64,000 nucleotides of DNA from Gammaproteobacteria bacterium (GCA_024642505.1 JAHEAZ010000006.1:18984-82983), one strand, 5' to 3'. Positions 42,065 through 51,547 are shown, counted from the stretch's first letter. Numbers and translations: made by a program. Notes: generated by a model from the letters alone, not told the origin.

Positions 42065-43434
42065 GCGCTCCCAACCAGGACATCGACCAGAAGTTTCCAC
42101 TGGAGCTCAATGAGCCCCGCTTTTCCGTCAAGGACCCGAAGGTCCGTTTCGACATGCAGGGCGACATGTCCGACGAGCAGCGCGTCGAAACCGCCATGCG
42201 CAACTTCGTCAAGGACTTCGGCCGGACTGCCGCGATCTACATGGAATCATGCATCCATTGCGGCATGTGTGCGGAGGCCTGCCACTTCCACGAAGTGACC
42301 AAGGACCCGCGATACACGCCGATCTGGAAGCTCGAGCCCTTCAAGCAGGCCTACAAACGCGAGTATGGCCCCTTTGCGCTGTTCTTCCGGCTGTTCAACC
42401 TGAAGCCCAAGGTGACTCACGCCCAGCTCGCCGAGTGGCAGCACCTGCTGTACGACTCCTGCACGGTCTGCGGCCGTTGCTCGCTCATGTGCCCGATGGG
42501 AATCGACATTGCCACCCTCATCTCGCAGGCCCGGCACGGCATGTTCCACGCCGGGCTCGTTCCCCACGAACTCTACGCAGTCGCCGAGCGGGCCAAGCGC
42601 GAGGGCAGTCCGCTGGGTGCGACACCAAAGGTATTCGCGGACCGCGTCGACTGGCTGGCCGACGACCACGAGGTCGACATTCCGATTGACAGGGACAAGG
42701 CCGAGGTGCTCTGCACCATGTCCTCTATCGAGATCATGAAGTACCCCGACTCGGTAGTCGCCACCGCAAGGGTGATGAACCACCTGGGCGTGGACTGGAC
42801 TTTCCGCACAGACGGCTACGAGGCCACCAACTTCGGGCTGCTGTCGGGCAACGCTGCCTGGCAGAAGCAGATGACGATGAAGCTGGTCGACGCCGCAATC
42901 GCCTGCGGGGCGAAGACGCTGATCCTCCCGGAATGCGGGCACGCCTACCAGGCGCTGCGCTGGATGGGCGCCAACATGAATGGCAAGCCGCTGCCGTTCC
43001 GCGTCCTGCATATGGCGGAGTTCCTCGCGGAGAACGTCCGCGAGGGTCGGCTGCGGCTGAAGAAGGTCGGCAAGAGCGTCACATTCCACGATCCCTGCCA
43101 GGTGGCGCGGCGCGGCGGCGCGATCGAGGCGCCACGCGAGGTGCTGGCAGCACTTGGTGTGGAGCTCCGGGAAATGTTTCCGACCAAGGGTACCAACTGG
43201 TGCTGTGGCGGCGGTGGCGGCGTCGTGGCCATACACCGGGCGGACAAGCTGCGGCACAAGGTATTCCAGATCAAGATGGACCAGATAGAGAAGACCGGAG
43301 CCGAAATTCCTGTGACCAGCTGCGCCAACTGTCGCCAGACCTTCGATGACGGGCAGGCGCACTTCAAGTGGGACAAGACCATGCACAGCCTGCTGGAGAT
43401 GGTGGCCGACAACCTGATCGAGGACGACGCATGA
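42061..43434 (+). CDS. isp2: Isp2, HdrD/DsrK-like iron-sulfur subunit of the hydrogenase
   Basis: A 457-residue protein with two [4Fe-4S] motifs (CIHCGMCAEACHF near residue 64 and CTVCGRCSLMCPMG near residue 136) and CCG-type motifs (HDPCQVARRG, WCCGGGGGV, SCANCRQTF) in the C-terminal half. It resembles HdrD/DsrK, which couple electron flow to disulfide or trisulfide reduction. It gives the hydrogenase a route to thiols or to the cytoplasmic side of Isp1. ATG 42061 overlaps the isp1 stop. Confidence 0.91.
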   Translation: MSAPNQDIDQKFPLELNEPRFSVKDPKVRFDMQGDMSDEQRVETAMRNFVKDFGRTAAIYMESCIHCGMCAEACHFHEVTKDPRYTPIWKLEPFKQAYKREYGPFALFFRLFNLKPKVTHAQLAEWQHLLYDSCTVCGRCSLMCPMGIDIATLISQARHGMFHAGLVPHELYAVAERAKREGSPLGATPKVFADRVDWLADDHEVDIPIDRDKAEVLCTMSSIEIMKYPDSVVATARVMNHLGVDWTFRTDGYEATNFGLLSGNAAWQKQMTMKLVDAAIACGAKTLILPECGHAYQALRWMGANMNGKPLPFRVLHMAEFLAENVREGRLRLKKVGKSVTFHDPCQVARRGGAIEAPREVLAALGVELREMFPTKGTNWCCGGGGGVVAIHRADKLRHKVFQIKMDQIEKTGAEIPVTSCANCRQTFDDGQAHFKWDKTMHSLLEMVADNLIEDDA

Positions 43435-45161
43435 GCACCGAGGCACGCCGGGTCGTCGTCGACCCAATCACCCGCATCGAGGGCCACCTCCGAATCGAGG
43501 CCGAAACCGACGCGAATGGCGTCATTCAGCAGGCCTACAGTGCGGGAACGATGGTCCGCGGCATCGAGATCATCCTGCGCGGCCGGGATCCGCGTGACGC
43601 ATGGGCCTTTGCACAGCGCATCTGCGGGGTCTGCACGCTGGTTCACGGCATCGCCTCGGTTCGCGCCGTCGAGGATGCGCTGGGCTACCAGGTCCCGGCA
43701 AACGCCAACCTGGTCCGCAACCTGATGATCGGCTCCCAGTACGTGCACGACCACGTCATGCACTTCTACCACCTGCATGCGCTCGACTGGGTGGACGTGG
43801 TCTCGGCGCTTTCCGCTGATCCGGCGGCGACTTCAACGCTGGCGCAGAGCCTGAGCAGCTACCCCCGGTCCTCACCGGGCCACTTCGCCGACGTACAGCG
43901 CAGGATCAAGGCACTGGTAGAGAGCGGTCAGCTGGGCATCTTCGCCAACGCATACTGGGGTCACCCCGCCTACAAGCTGCCGCCCGAGGCCAACCTGATG
44001 GCGGTGGCGCACTATCTCGATGCGCTGGCCTGGCAGCGCGACGTCGCTGCGCTGCACGCAATCTTCGGCGGCAAGAACCCGCACCCCCACTTCCTGGTGG
44101 GCGGCGTTCCGAACCCGATCGACCTCAACTCTGACTCCGCAATCAACTCCAAGCGACTGTCACAGGTGCAGGAAATCATCACCCGAATGCGCGAGTTCGT
44201 CGACCAGGTCTATGTCCCCGACACGCTGGCCATCGCCGGCTTCTACAAGGACTGGGCCGCCCAGGGGGAGGGCCTCGGCAATTTCATGTGCTATGGCGAC
44301 TTCCCGGCGACCTCGATCAACGACCCGGCGAAGTTCATGGTGCCGCGCGGCGTCATCCTGGATCGCAACCTGTCGGATATCCAGGAGGTCGATCTGCACG
44401 ACCCGGCGCAGATCCAGGAATTCGTATCCCATGCCTGGTACGACTACGCCGACGGAAAGCAGACCGGGTTGCATCCCTACGACGGCGAAACCACGCTCAA
44501 CTACACGGGTCCGAAGCCGCCCTACCAGCAGCTCGACGTGAACGATGGCTATTCCTGGCTGAAGTCGCCGCGTTGGCGTGGCAAGGCGGTCGAGGTAGGA
44601 CCGCTAGCACGCATGCTGATGATGTACGCAACCGGCCACGACCAGGCACGCGAACTCGTCGACATGACGCTGTCGCGGCTGGAAGTCCCCATCGACGCAT
44701 TGTTTTCCACGCTCGGCCGGACCGCCGCACGCACGCTGGAGACCAAGATCTTCGCTGATGCGATGCAGGGCTGGTACGACCAGCTGATCTACAACATCAA
44801 GGCAGGCGACACGAAGACCTTCAACCCGACGCTCTGGGACCCGACCAGTTGGCCGAAGAAGGCCCGAGGCGCCGGGTTCATGGAAGCTCCGCGCGGCGCG
44901 CTAGGCCACTGGATCGTCATCGAGAACGGCAAGATTGCCAACTACCAGGCGGTAGTACCCAGCACCTGGAACGCGGGACCACGCGACGCCGGCGGTCAGC
45001 CGGGCGCCTATGAAGCAGCGCTTGCCGGCCATCGGCTGCACGATCCGAAACAGCCAATCGAGATTCTGCGCACGATCCACAGCTTCGACCCATGCATCGC
45101 CTGCGCAGTTCACGTGATGGACCCGGATGGGCAGCAGCTGATCGAGGTGAAGGTCGTCTAG
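43431..45161 (+). CDS. hynL: HynL, large subunit of the [NiFe] hydrogenase
   Basis: The 576-residue catalytic subunit. The four Ni-Fe ligand cysteines are in RICGVCTLVHG near residue 64 and DPCIACAVHV near the C-terminus. The 15 residues after the final His are the extension removed by the maturation protease. Overall it oxidises H2 in the periplasm and delivers electrons through HynS. It overlaps isp2 by ATGA and the hypothetical gene on the other strand by 4 bases at its end. Confidence 0.95.
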   Translation: MSTEARRVVVDPITRIEGHLRIEAETDANGVIQQAYSAGTMVRGIEIILRGRDPRDAWAFAQRICGVCTLVHGIASVRAVEDALGYQVPANANLVRNLMIGSQYVHDHVMHFYHLHALDWVDVVSALSADPAATSTLAQSLSSYPRSSPGHFADVQRRIKALVESGQLGIFANAYWGHPAYKLPPEANLMAVAHYLDALAWQRDVAALHAIFGGKNPHPHFLVGGVPNPIDLNSDSAINSKRLSQVQEIITRMREFVDQVYVPDTLAIAGFYKDWAAQGEGLGNFMCYGDFPATSINDPAKFMVPRGVILDRNLSDIQEVDLHDPAQIQEFVSHAWYDYADGKQTGLHPYDGETTLNYTGPKPPYQQLDVNDGYSWLKSPRWRGKAVEVGPLARMLMMYATGHDQARELVDMTLSRLEVPIDALFSTLGRTAARTLETKIFADAMQGWYDQLIYNIKAGDTKTFNPTLWDPTSWPKKARGAGFMEAPRGALGHWIVIENGKIANYQAVVPSTWNAGPRDAGGQPGAYEAALAGHRLHDPKQPIEILRTIHSFDPCIACAVHVMDPDGQQLIEVKVV

Positions 45162-45454
45162 CGGCGCCAGCGCCGGAGTTTCCGTCCCGCCGGGGCGGGA
45201 CGCGGATGCGCACGGCCAGGGCGGGCAGTGGAGTCCGTGTCATCCACCTCGGGGTCGTACTCGATCGCCCAGCGCTCGCGGAAAGCCTGCAGCGCCTCGC
45301 TGTTGATGCCTGAATGCCGATTGGACAGCAACAGCTGCGATGGCGGACAGACGCGCGCCCGGATCAGGCCCAGGTCCTCGGCCGCGTCGAATACGCTGGG
45401 GTACCAGCGCTCCCAGCCGGGCATGACATGATCGAGTTGATCGCGAAGGCTCAC
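45158..45454 (-). CDS. small protein of unknown function
   Basis: A 98-residue frame from GTG 45454 (a longer form starts at 45514). The N-terminal half is LRDQLDHVMPGWERWYPSVFDAAEDLGLIRARV. The C-terminal half is basic and proline-rich. No domain, signal or membrane helix is recognised. It converges tightly with hynL. Coding likelihood is supported by the normal composition of the N-terminal part, but it could be spurious. Confidence 0.5.
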   Translation of the reverse strand: MSLRDQLDHVMPGWERWYPSVFDAAEDLGLIRARVCPPSQLLLSNRHSGINSEALQAFRERWAIEYDPEVDDTDSTARPGRAHPRPAPAGRKLRRWRR

Positions 45455-45524
45455 GCGGCATGACTTCCGTGGTGTCCAGATGCCGACCGTATACTGCGGG
45501 GATGCGACAGGCAACGCACTGGCT

Positions 45525-47081
45525 TCACGTTTTCGCGGCCGCTTGCGCTGCGCCCGGTTTCCAGTGATAGTCTTCGGGATTGAGTCGGCGCGTCTTCAGC
45601 CAGTATTCAAAAGTGAACCCCGGCCAGATCACCGGATTGCGGCCGTCCTTCAGGTACCAGCTGCTACAACCTGAATTCCAGACCGACCGTTCAAGCCGCT
45701 GCTGCAGGCCGGCTTGGTAGCGCCGCTGCACGTCTGCCCTGACGTCCATCGCGACGCCGTCGCGCGCGACGAGTTTCTCGATACCCTGGCGCGCGTACCG
45801 GGCCTGGGCCTCGATCATGAAGACCATCGAGTTGTGGCCGAGGCCCGTGTTCGGTCCCATCAGCAGGAACAGGTTGGGAAACCCACGGGCAGTGATGCCC
45901 AGGTAAGCCGACGGCATGCCGCCGTCGCCCTCGTCCAGCCGCTGCCCCTCCTGGTTCCGCACGTCGATCGTCGACAGATATTCGGTAGCCGCAAATCCGG
46001 TGGCCAGCACGATTGTGTCCACCCGGTACTCGATGTCATCGCGGACCCGGATGCCGTGCTCGGTGACACGCTCAATCGGCGTGGTCACCAGCTCAACGTT
46101 CCCGCGCTGCAGCGCGGGGTAGTAATCGTCGGAAAGCAGCACGCGCTTGCAGCCGATCGCGTAGTCCGGCGTCAGGCGACGCCGCAACGCAGGATCCCTG
46201 ACCTGTCGCCGGAGATGCTGGAGCGCCATCCAGCGGCCCGGCGCGAGCAGGCTCTTGTGCACCGTGAATCCGAGCGCGCGCGACTCGTACCGCCAGTAGA
46301 TCGACGCCCGATACAGTCGGTGCAGGTTCGGATATCCGGCCAGCAACGACCGCAGGTACGGGCCTATCGCCGCGTCGTGCCGGGGCAGGATCCAGGAGGG
46401 CGTCCGCTGGAAGACGTACAGATTGGCGGCACTGGCCGCGAGTTCCGGCACGATCTGGATGGCACTCGCGCCCGTCCCGATCACTGCGACTCGGCGATCC
46501 GCGGCAACCCAGTCCTGCTCCCAGCGTGCCGAGTGGAAGATGCGTCCTGCAAAATTCTCGAGACCCGGTATCTCCGGCCTGGCCGGATTGCTCAGCGGTC
46601 CATTACCAAGCACGAGCGCCCGCGCCAGCCAGGCTTCCCCCGAGCCTGTCGTCACCCGCCAGCGGCGCCGTCCGGCGTCGAACCGCGCGGCGGTGACCTG
46701 CCGGCGGTAGCGGACCTTTTCTGCCAGCCCGTACTTGTCCAGGCAATGGCGCAGGTAGTCGCGGATTTCCTGCTGTGGTGCGTAGAAGCGTGACCAGTCG
46801 GCCTTCGGCTCGAAGGAATAGGAGTACAGGTGTGATGGCACGTCGCAGGCGGCCCCCGGATAGTGATTGTCACGCCACGTGCCCCCCGGCGCAGCGGCGC
46901 GCTCGAGGATGACAAAGGACTCGACGCCGGCTCGCCTGAGTTCGACGCCCATCGCGATGCCGGAGAACCCGGACCCGACGATGATGACATCGCATTCGAG
47001 GGCAGGCGCCGCCCCGCTTTGGCGGGAGTGCTCAGGCACCCTACCCTGCTGCGGCATTTGCGGCTGGTGGTTGTCGCTCAC
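45525..47081 (-). CDS. flavin-dependent (Baeyer-Villiger type) monooxygenase
   Basis: A 518-residue FAD/NADPH enzyme. The FAD Rossmann motif is VGSGFSGIAMGVELR near residue 35. NADPH binding is at VIGTGASAIQ. A fingerprint close to FxGxxxHxxxW of Baeyer-Villiger monooxygenases is FAGRIFHSARWEQD. It oxidises ketones to esters or sulfides to sulfoxides; the substrate is unknown. GTG start at 47081. Divergent from the small HicA-like gene. Confidence 0.87.
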   Translation of the reverse strand: MSDNHQPQMPQQGRVPEHSRQSGAAPALECDVIIVGSGFSGIAMGVELRRAGVESFVILERAAAPGGTWRDNHYPGAACDVPSHLYSYSFEPKADWSRFYAPQQEIRDYLRHCLDKYGLAEKVRYRRQVTAARFDAGRRRWRVTTGSGEAWLARALVLGNGPLSNPARPEIPGLENFAGRIFHSARWEQDWVAADRRVAVIGTGASAIQIVPELAASAANLYVFQRTPSWILPRHDAAIGPYLRSLLAGYPNLHRLYRASIYWRYESRALGFTVHKSLLAPGRWMALQHLRRQVRDPALRRRLTPDYAIGCKRVLLSDDYYPALQRGNVELVTTPIERVTEHGIRVRDDIEYRVDTIVLATGFAATEYLSTIDVRNQEGQRLDEGDGGMPSAYLGITARGFPNLFLLMGPNTGLGHNSMVFMIEAQARYARQGIEKLVARDGVAMDVRADVQRRYQAGLQQRLERSVWNSGCSSWYLKDGRNPVIWPGFTFEYWLKTRRLNPEDYHWKPGAAQAAAKT

Positions 47082-47146
47082 GAACCCGAGAATAGCCTTG
47101 GCCCTTGCAGACAGTCGAGGCGATGCCTCCGGGGCACGCGCAGCCG

Positions 47147-47434
47147 ATGAGCCACAAGCACGACAACCTGCTTCGCTCGATATTTCACGACCCGGTCAGT
47201 GGCAACATTCACTGGCGGGAAGTCGAGTCGCTGCTCAGGCACCTCGGCGCCGAGATCGAGCAGCTTTCCGGCGCCCGGCTGCGCGTCAGGCTCAATGGCG
47301 CCGAAGGCATACTGCACCGGCCCCACCACAGCAACGTGCTCGACAAGTCGGGCATCAAGCACCTGCGCGAATACCTGGCCCATGCGCGCATGACGCCCTC
47401 GCAGTACGAGCAGCAGTCGGCTGCGCGGAGCTGA
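47147..47434 (+). CDS. HicA-like small protein without an adjacent antitoxin
   Basis: A 95-residue protein of the HicA-like double-stranded-RNA-binding fold (GNIHWREVESLLRHLGAEIEQLSGARLRVRLNGAEGILHRPHHSNVLDKSGIKHLREYL). No HicB-type antitoxin lies beside it. Free-standing HicA-like genes of this type are common in proteobacteria and often annotated as toxin family. Its activity is not shown by the sequence. Alternative starts are ATG 47105 and 47123. Confidence 0.7.
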   Translation: MSHKHDNLLRSIFHDPVSGNIHWREVESLLRHLGAEIEQLSGARLRVRLNGAEGILHRPHHSNVLDKSGIKHLREYLAHARMTPSQYEQQSAARS

Positions 47435-47533
47435 TCGGCCTCGGCGAACCCCGGCCACGGGCAAGCAGGTATCATTGGCGACCCTTAGCCGCCGCGGGAA
47501 CCGCGGCGATCGCCAATGGACCAAGGACCTGAC

Positions 47534-49567
47534 ATGAGCCCCACCCCCGCCCCTGCCCTCCCGAGCCCGGCCGGCATGCTCCGCGCACTGATCGTTGCGT
47601 GTGGCCTGACAGCCATTGCCCTGGCGGGCTGCGGCGGATCTGCGATTCACCAGGCGCCCTCCCGTCCGGTAGCCGAGGGCGGCGACGGCGAAGTCGAGAT
47701 CAGCTGGAATGCGGTACCCGACGCCAAGAAATACACCATCCGGTGGGAGGACAGCACCGCCGGAGAAACCAAATTCCCAAATACGATCAAGGACTTGAAA
47801 GATACTACCTATGTCCATACGGGGCTGGTCAATTTTCACACCTACCGCTACCAGATCTATGCAAACGGTAGTGGCGGCGATGGCCCAGGCAGTGTGATCG
47901 TCTCGGCAGAGACGGGAACGGTTCCGGAAACGGTCGAATGGGCAGCGGTAGTGACCGAGGGCACTACCCAAAAGGTCTATTTCGATCCGGCCGCAGGTGC
48001 CGAGGAGTATCGCGTCTACATTGCAAACTCCGCGGAGGCCCTCGCCGGCCGCCGGCCCGACGCGGGTTTCGTTACCACCGCCACATCGCCCTATGTGCGC
48101 GAGAACGTCTCATCGGGCGTAGCCAATTACTACCGGGTCATCGCTACGGCGGGTGCCCGCATCGGGTTCGACGGCCCGGTTGTCGTTACCTCGGCCTTTG
48201 GGATCAGCAAATTCGAACTGCCGGACGTGGCGCCGGCGCTGGCCGACAGCAACGATGACGACTGCCTCGACCTGGTTGGTGCACAGGGCGATTGCGCCGG
48301 GGCGTTCGAGGCGAGTGACCTCGCCACTGCGGGCCTCGACAGCCTGTTCGCGGCGGGCCGGGTCAACGGCGATTCACGTTTCGCGGACGTCAATGCCGAC
48401 GGCAAGCCGGATATCTTTTCGGATGTACGATCGGCCGCCAGCCAGGCGGGCTCGCGCGCCATCCTGCACATCAACCAGGGCAACGGAACTTTTCTGGCAG
48501 ACGCGAGCGTGGCGGCGCTCAACATCGGCGGCCAGGGCGGCACGATTCTGGCGGCCGATTTCGATAACGACGGCGATGTCGACATCTTCGCGCCGCACGA
48601 CTGGTCCGGCACGGACGGCGGACGCAACTGGCTGCTGGTAAATGACGGTGCAGGAAGCTTCATCGACAATGCCGCCGCTGCAGGGCTGCAGACGGGACCG
48701 GCCGGGGCGGCGTATGTTCCGGGTGGCGGGCAGGCGGTGGACTTCAACGAGGATGGCCACGTCGACCTGTTGTTCGGCTCACGGCTGATGCTCAACGGGG
48801 GCGATGGCAGCTTCAGCGATGCCAGTGCGACGGCGGGGCTTGCGGCGGTGGCCGACCAGGGCCTGGCCCTGGCGGACATCGACCTCGACGGCGATCTCGA
48901 CCTGGTGCGCCTGGACGGCACCTTTACCCGACTCTACCTCAACGATGGCGGCGTATTCGGCGCCGGTATCGTGGTCAACGGCGACGCCACGGCGCAGGGT
49001 GCCGGACTGACTGTCTGCGACGTGAACGGCGACGGATTCCAGGACGTATGGGTCGCGAGCAATGCCCTGGCGACCGGGACCGGCACGCCGCAGCTGCTGC
49101 TGAACGTAAATGGCCAACTGATGCGCTCGGATGTGCCTGATGAACTGGCCGCTGACACCGGTGACCTGCTTGCTGCGAACGACCTGCTGGGCTGTGCGGA
49201 CGTCGACGGCAGCGGCATCGCCGACATCGTCGCGCGCTGGGGCGAGTACCGGATCCTGCGATCAGCACTTCCGCTAGGCGCCGTGCTGCGGATCCGGGTG
49301 CTCGGCGCCGGCGGCGAATACAACCAGCAGGGGCGCATCGTGAAGATCGTGCCCAGCGGTGTTGCCGGGCGCACGATCACCCGTGTCGTCGAGTCGGGGT
49401 CGGGATTGCGCTCGCAGGGCGCCTACGACCTGCTGGTCGGCGCGCCCTGGCCGGGCGAATACGAGATTTCGGTCCGCTTCAAGGACGGCTGGTACGCCAC
49501 TACTGCCGAGCCCGGAGCCGAGCTGACCATCTATGAGGACGGCCGCGTCGCCGACGGGCTCCAGTAG
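47534..49567 (+). CDS. FG-GAP/VCBS-repeat lipoprotein with fibronectin-III-like domains
   Basis: A 677-residue lipoprotein. The signal peptide ends LTAIALAGC near residue 32. Two fibronectin-III-like domains follow (EVEISWNAVPDAKKYTIRWED and VEWAAVVTEGTTQKVYFDPAAGAEEYRVYI). Then comes an FG-GAP/VCBS propeller of several Ca-binding-like repeats (DVNADGKPDIF, DFDNDGDVDIF, DFNEDGHVDLLF, DIDLDGDLDLV, DVNGDGFQDVW, DVDGSGIADIV). The ending RTITRVVESGSGLRSQG...LLVGAPWPG is like the ASPIC/UnbV domain. It is probably a cell-surface adhesion or binding protein. AAGGA is seven bases before the ATG at 47534. Confidence 0.85.
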   Translation: MSPTPAPALPSPAGMLRALIVACGLTAIALAGCGGSAIHQAPSRPVAEGGDGEVEISWNAVPDAKKYTIRWEDSTAGETKFPNTIKDLKDTTYVHTGLVNFHTYRYQIYANGSGGDGPGSVIVSAETGTVPETVEWAAVVTEGTTQKVYFDPAAGAEEYRVYIANSAEALAGRRPDAGFVTTATSPYVRENVSSGVANYYRVIATAGARIGFDGPVVVTSAFGISKFELPDVAPALADSNDDDCLDLVGAQGDCAGAFEASDLATAGLDSLFAAGRVNGDSRFADVNADGKPDIFSDVRSAASQAGSRAILHINQGNGTFLADASVAALNIGGQGGTILAADFDNDGDVDIFAPHDWSGTDGGRNWLLVNDGAGSFIDNAAAAGLQTGPAGAAYVPGGGQAVDFNEDGHVDLLFGSRLMLNGGDGSFSDASATAGLAAVADQGLALADIDLDGDLDLVRLDGTFTRLYLNDGGVFGAGIVVNGDATAQGAGLTVCDVNGDGFQDVWVASNALATGTGTPQLLLNVNGQLMRSDVPDELAADTGDLLAANDLLGCADVDGSGIADIVARWGEYRILRSALPLGAVLRIRVLGAGGEYNQQGRIVKIVPSGVAGRTITRVVESGSGLRSQGAYDLLVGAPWPGEYEISVRFKDGWYATTAEPGAELTIYEDGRVADGLQ

Positions 49568-49572
49568 CATTA

Positions 49573-49613
49573 CGGGGACAGTTTACTTAATTCAATTGGG
49601 TAAACTGTCCCCG
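49573..49613. repeat. inverted repeat, GGGGACAGTTTAC family, copy 3
   Basis: Perfect 14-bp arms (CGGGGACAGTTTAC) at 49573-49586 and 49600-49613 flank a 13-base AT-rich loop. It starts five bases after the lipoprotein stop and ends 17 bases before the next ATG. It is the shortest of the four copies. Confidence 0.85.
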
Positions 49614-49630
49614 ACTGGCACCGCCCACTC

Positions 49631-51442
49631 ATGACCCTCGTCGCCCTGGCTGACGCCGCGCTCGCTTACGGGCTGCACCCGCTGCTCGATGGCGCCGGGC
49701 TAGCCGTCGAGGACGGCGACCGCATCGGCCTGATTGGCCGCAACGGCTCGGGCAAGTCGTCGCTACTGGGCGTGATTGCAGGAACCGCGACACTGGATGG
49801 CGGCGAAATCCGGCGCCGTGACGGCCTCAGGACGACGCTTGTCGAGCAAGAGCCGTCACTGCCTGCAGCGGTGTCACTGCGCGAGAGCCTCTCCGCCCGC
49901 GGTCGCCTCGACGCGGTCGCCGACGAGCGTGAGCGGTGGCGTCGCGGGGCCCGCCTGATCGAGTACCTGGATCGCTTCGGACTGGATCCGGCTGCCGCGC
50001 CGGCCGATGCGTCGGGGGGCGAGTGCAAACGGGCGGCGCTCGCCCTGGCCCTGGCCCTCGAGCCCGATCTTCTGCTCCTGGACGAGCCGACCAACCATCT
50101 CGACATCGACGGCATCCTGTTGCTCGAGGAGTTGCTCCTGAAGGGGCCCGCGGCGATCGTCATCAGCCATGACAGGTCGTTCCTGGATCGAGTAGCGACG
50201 CGGATCGTCGAACTCGATCGCGGCCTGCTCCGTTCATATCCGGGTAACTACGCGACCTACGAGAGGCGCAAGTCGGACCAATTGGCGGCCGAAGCCGTTT
50301 CCCGGCGGCGCTTCGACAAGTTCTGGGCCCAGGAGGAAGTATGGATCCGCAAGGGCATCGAGGCGCGACGCACCCGCAATGAAGGGCGCGTTCGGCGGCT
50401 CGAAGCGCTCAGGCAGGAGCGATCGGCGCGACGCGAGCGTCTGGGCGAGGTGAAGCTCTCCCTCGATGCCGGCGAACGCTCGGGCCGGCTGGTCGCCGAG
50501 TTGGCCGGCGTGTCGAAGAGCTTCGGCGACAAGACTGTAGTGCGCAACCTGTCCCTCAGGGTGATGCGTGGCGACCGGCTCGGCCTGCTCGGTCCCAACG
50601 GTGCGGGAAAATCGACGCTCATTCGGATCATTCTCGGCGAACTGGCGCCCGACACCGGGTCGGTCAGGCTTGGTACCGGGCTCGAGGTGGCCTACTTCGA
50701 CCAGTTGCGCGAGCAGCTGGATCCTGAGGTGAGCCTGGTGGAGACCATCTCACCGGGCTCCGACTGGGTCGAGGTCGGGGGCCAGCGCAAGCACGTCATA
50801 AGCTATCTCGGTGATTTCCTGTTTCCGGCCGAACGCGCCCAGGCGCCCGTGAAGATGCTCTCTGGGGGCGAACGCAATCGTCTTCTGCTAGCCCGCCTGT
50901 TCGCGCGACCGGCCAACCTGCTGGTACTCGACGAACCGACCAACGATCTCGACATCGAGTCGCTCGAGCTGCTCGAGGCTACGCTACAGGACTATCGCGG
51001 CACGCTCTTGCTGGTCAGCCACGACCGGTCCTTCCTGGACAACGTGGTGACGCAGACACTGGCGGCCGAGGGGGATGGCCGCTGGCGCGAGTACGTCGGC
51101 GGCTACAGCGACTGGCTGGCGCAACGGCCCGCCGTGGCAACGTCACGCGCAGCGGCACCGCGCGCGACCGCGGCCCGGCCCGAGGCGCCGGAGAAACCCA
51201 CGCGCGTCAAGTTGAGCTACAAGGAAAGCCGCGAGCTCGAGCAGCTGCCGGCGGAACTCGAGGCGCTCGAGCGCGAGCAACACGACATCGCCGCCCGGAT
51301 GGCGGCGGGCGATTACCATACTGCAGGCGCCGAGCGAATCCGGACGGACCGCCAGCGCCTCGCTGACATCGAGCGGCTGCTCGAGGCGACGTTCGTCCGC
51401 TGGGCGGAACTCGACGCCAAGGCGAGCCAGACGCGCTCCTGA
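49631..51442 (+). CDS. uup: ABC-F family ATPase, Uup type
   Basis: A 603-residue protein with two ABC ATPase domains and no membrane segment. Walker A motifs are GRNGSGKSSLLG and GPNGAGKSTLIR, signatures ASGGECKRAAL and LSGGERNRLLL, Walker B LLLDEPTNHLD and LVLDEPTNDLD. A P-site-tRNA-interaction linker lies between them. The C-terminal coiled coil KLSYKESRELEQLPAELEALEREQ is the Uup type, which resolves stalled ribosomes and DNA branches. The last codons overlap the left arm of the next repeat. Confidence 0.92.
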   Translation: MTLVALADAALAYGLHPLLDGAGLAVEDGDRIGLIGRNGSGKSSLLGVIAGTATLDGGEIRRRDGLRTTLVEQEPSLPAAVSLRESLSARGRLDAVADERERWRRGARLIEYLDRFGLDPAAAPADASGGECKRAALALALALEPDLLLLDEPTNHLDIDGILLLEELLLKGPAAIVISHDRSFLDRVATRIVELDRGLLRSYPGNYATYERRKSDQLAAEAVSRRRFDKFWAQEEVWIRKGIEARRTRNEGRVRRLEALRQERSARRERLGEVKLSLDAGERSGRLVAELAGVSKSFGDKTVVRNLSLRVMRGDRLGLLGPNGAGKSTLIRIILGELAPDTGSVRLGTGLEVAYFDQLREQLDPEVSLVETISPGSDWVEVGGQRKHVISYLGDFLFPAERAQAPVKMLSGGERNRLLLARLFARPANLLVLDEPTNDLDIESLELLEATLQDYRGTLLLVSHDRSFLDNVVTQTLAAEGDGRWREYVGGYSDWLAQRPAVATSRAAAPRATAARPEAPEKPTRVKLSYKESRELEQLPAELEALEREQHDIAARMAAGDYHTAGAERIRTDRQRLADIERLLEATFVRWAELDAKASQTRS

Positions 51443-51546
51443 AACCGGGGACAGTTTACCTATTTCGTCGGCGCGCCCGGACAGCTTGTCCTTCCCGGGA
51501 CAGAAATCGCGCGAACTGAAATAGGTAAACTGTCCCCGGTTTCAGG
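51438..51546. repeat. inverted repeat, GGGGACAGTTTAC family, copy 4
   Basis: Perfect 29-bp arms at 51438-51466 and 51518-51546 (CCTGAAACCGGGGACAG...) flank a 51-base loop that contains an inner hairpin (GGACA-GCT-TGTCC near 51480). The left arm overlaps the uup stop, and the right arm ends one base before the stop of the opposite ABC exporter gene. It fills this convergent gap fully and could terminate both. Confidence 0.9.
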
Positions 51547-51547
51547 T

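Noticed and set aside
43431..45161. A frameshift or loss of function in the hydrogenase large subunit
   Set aside because: Both CxxC pairs, the cleavage site and the full length are intact.
47147..47434. A complete HicAB toxin-antitoxin system
   Set aside because: Only the HicA-like part is present. Neither neighbour resembles HicB.
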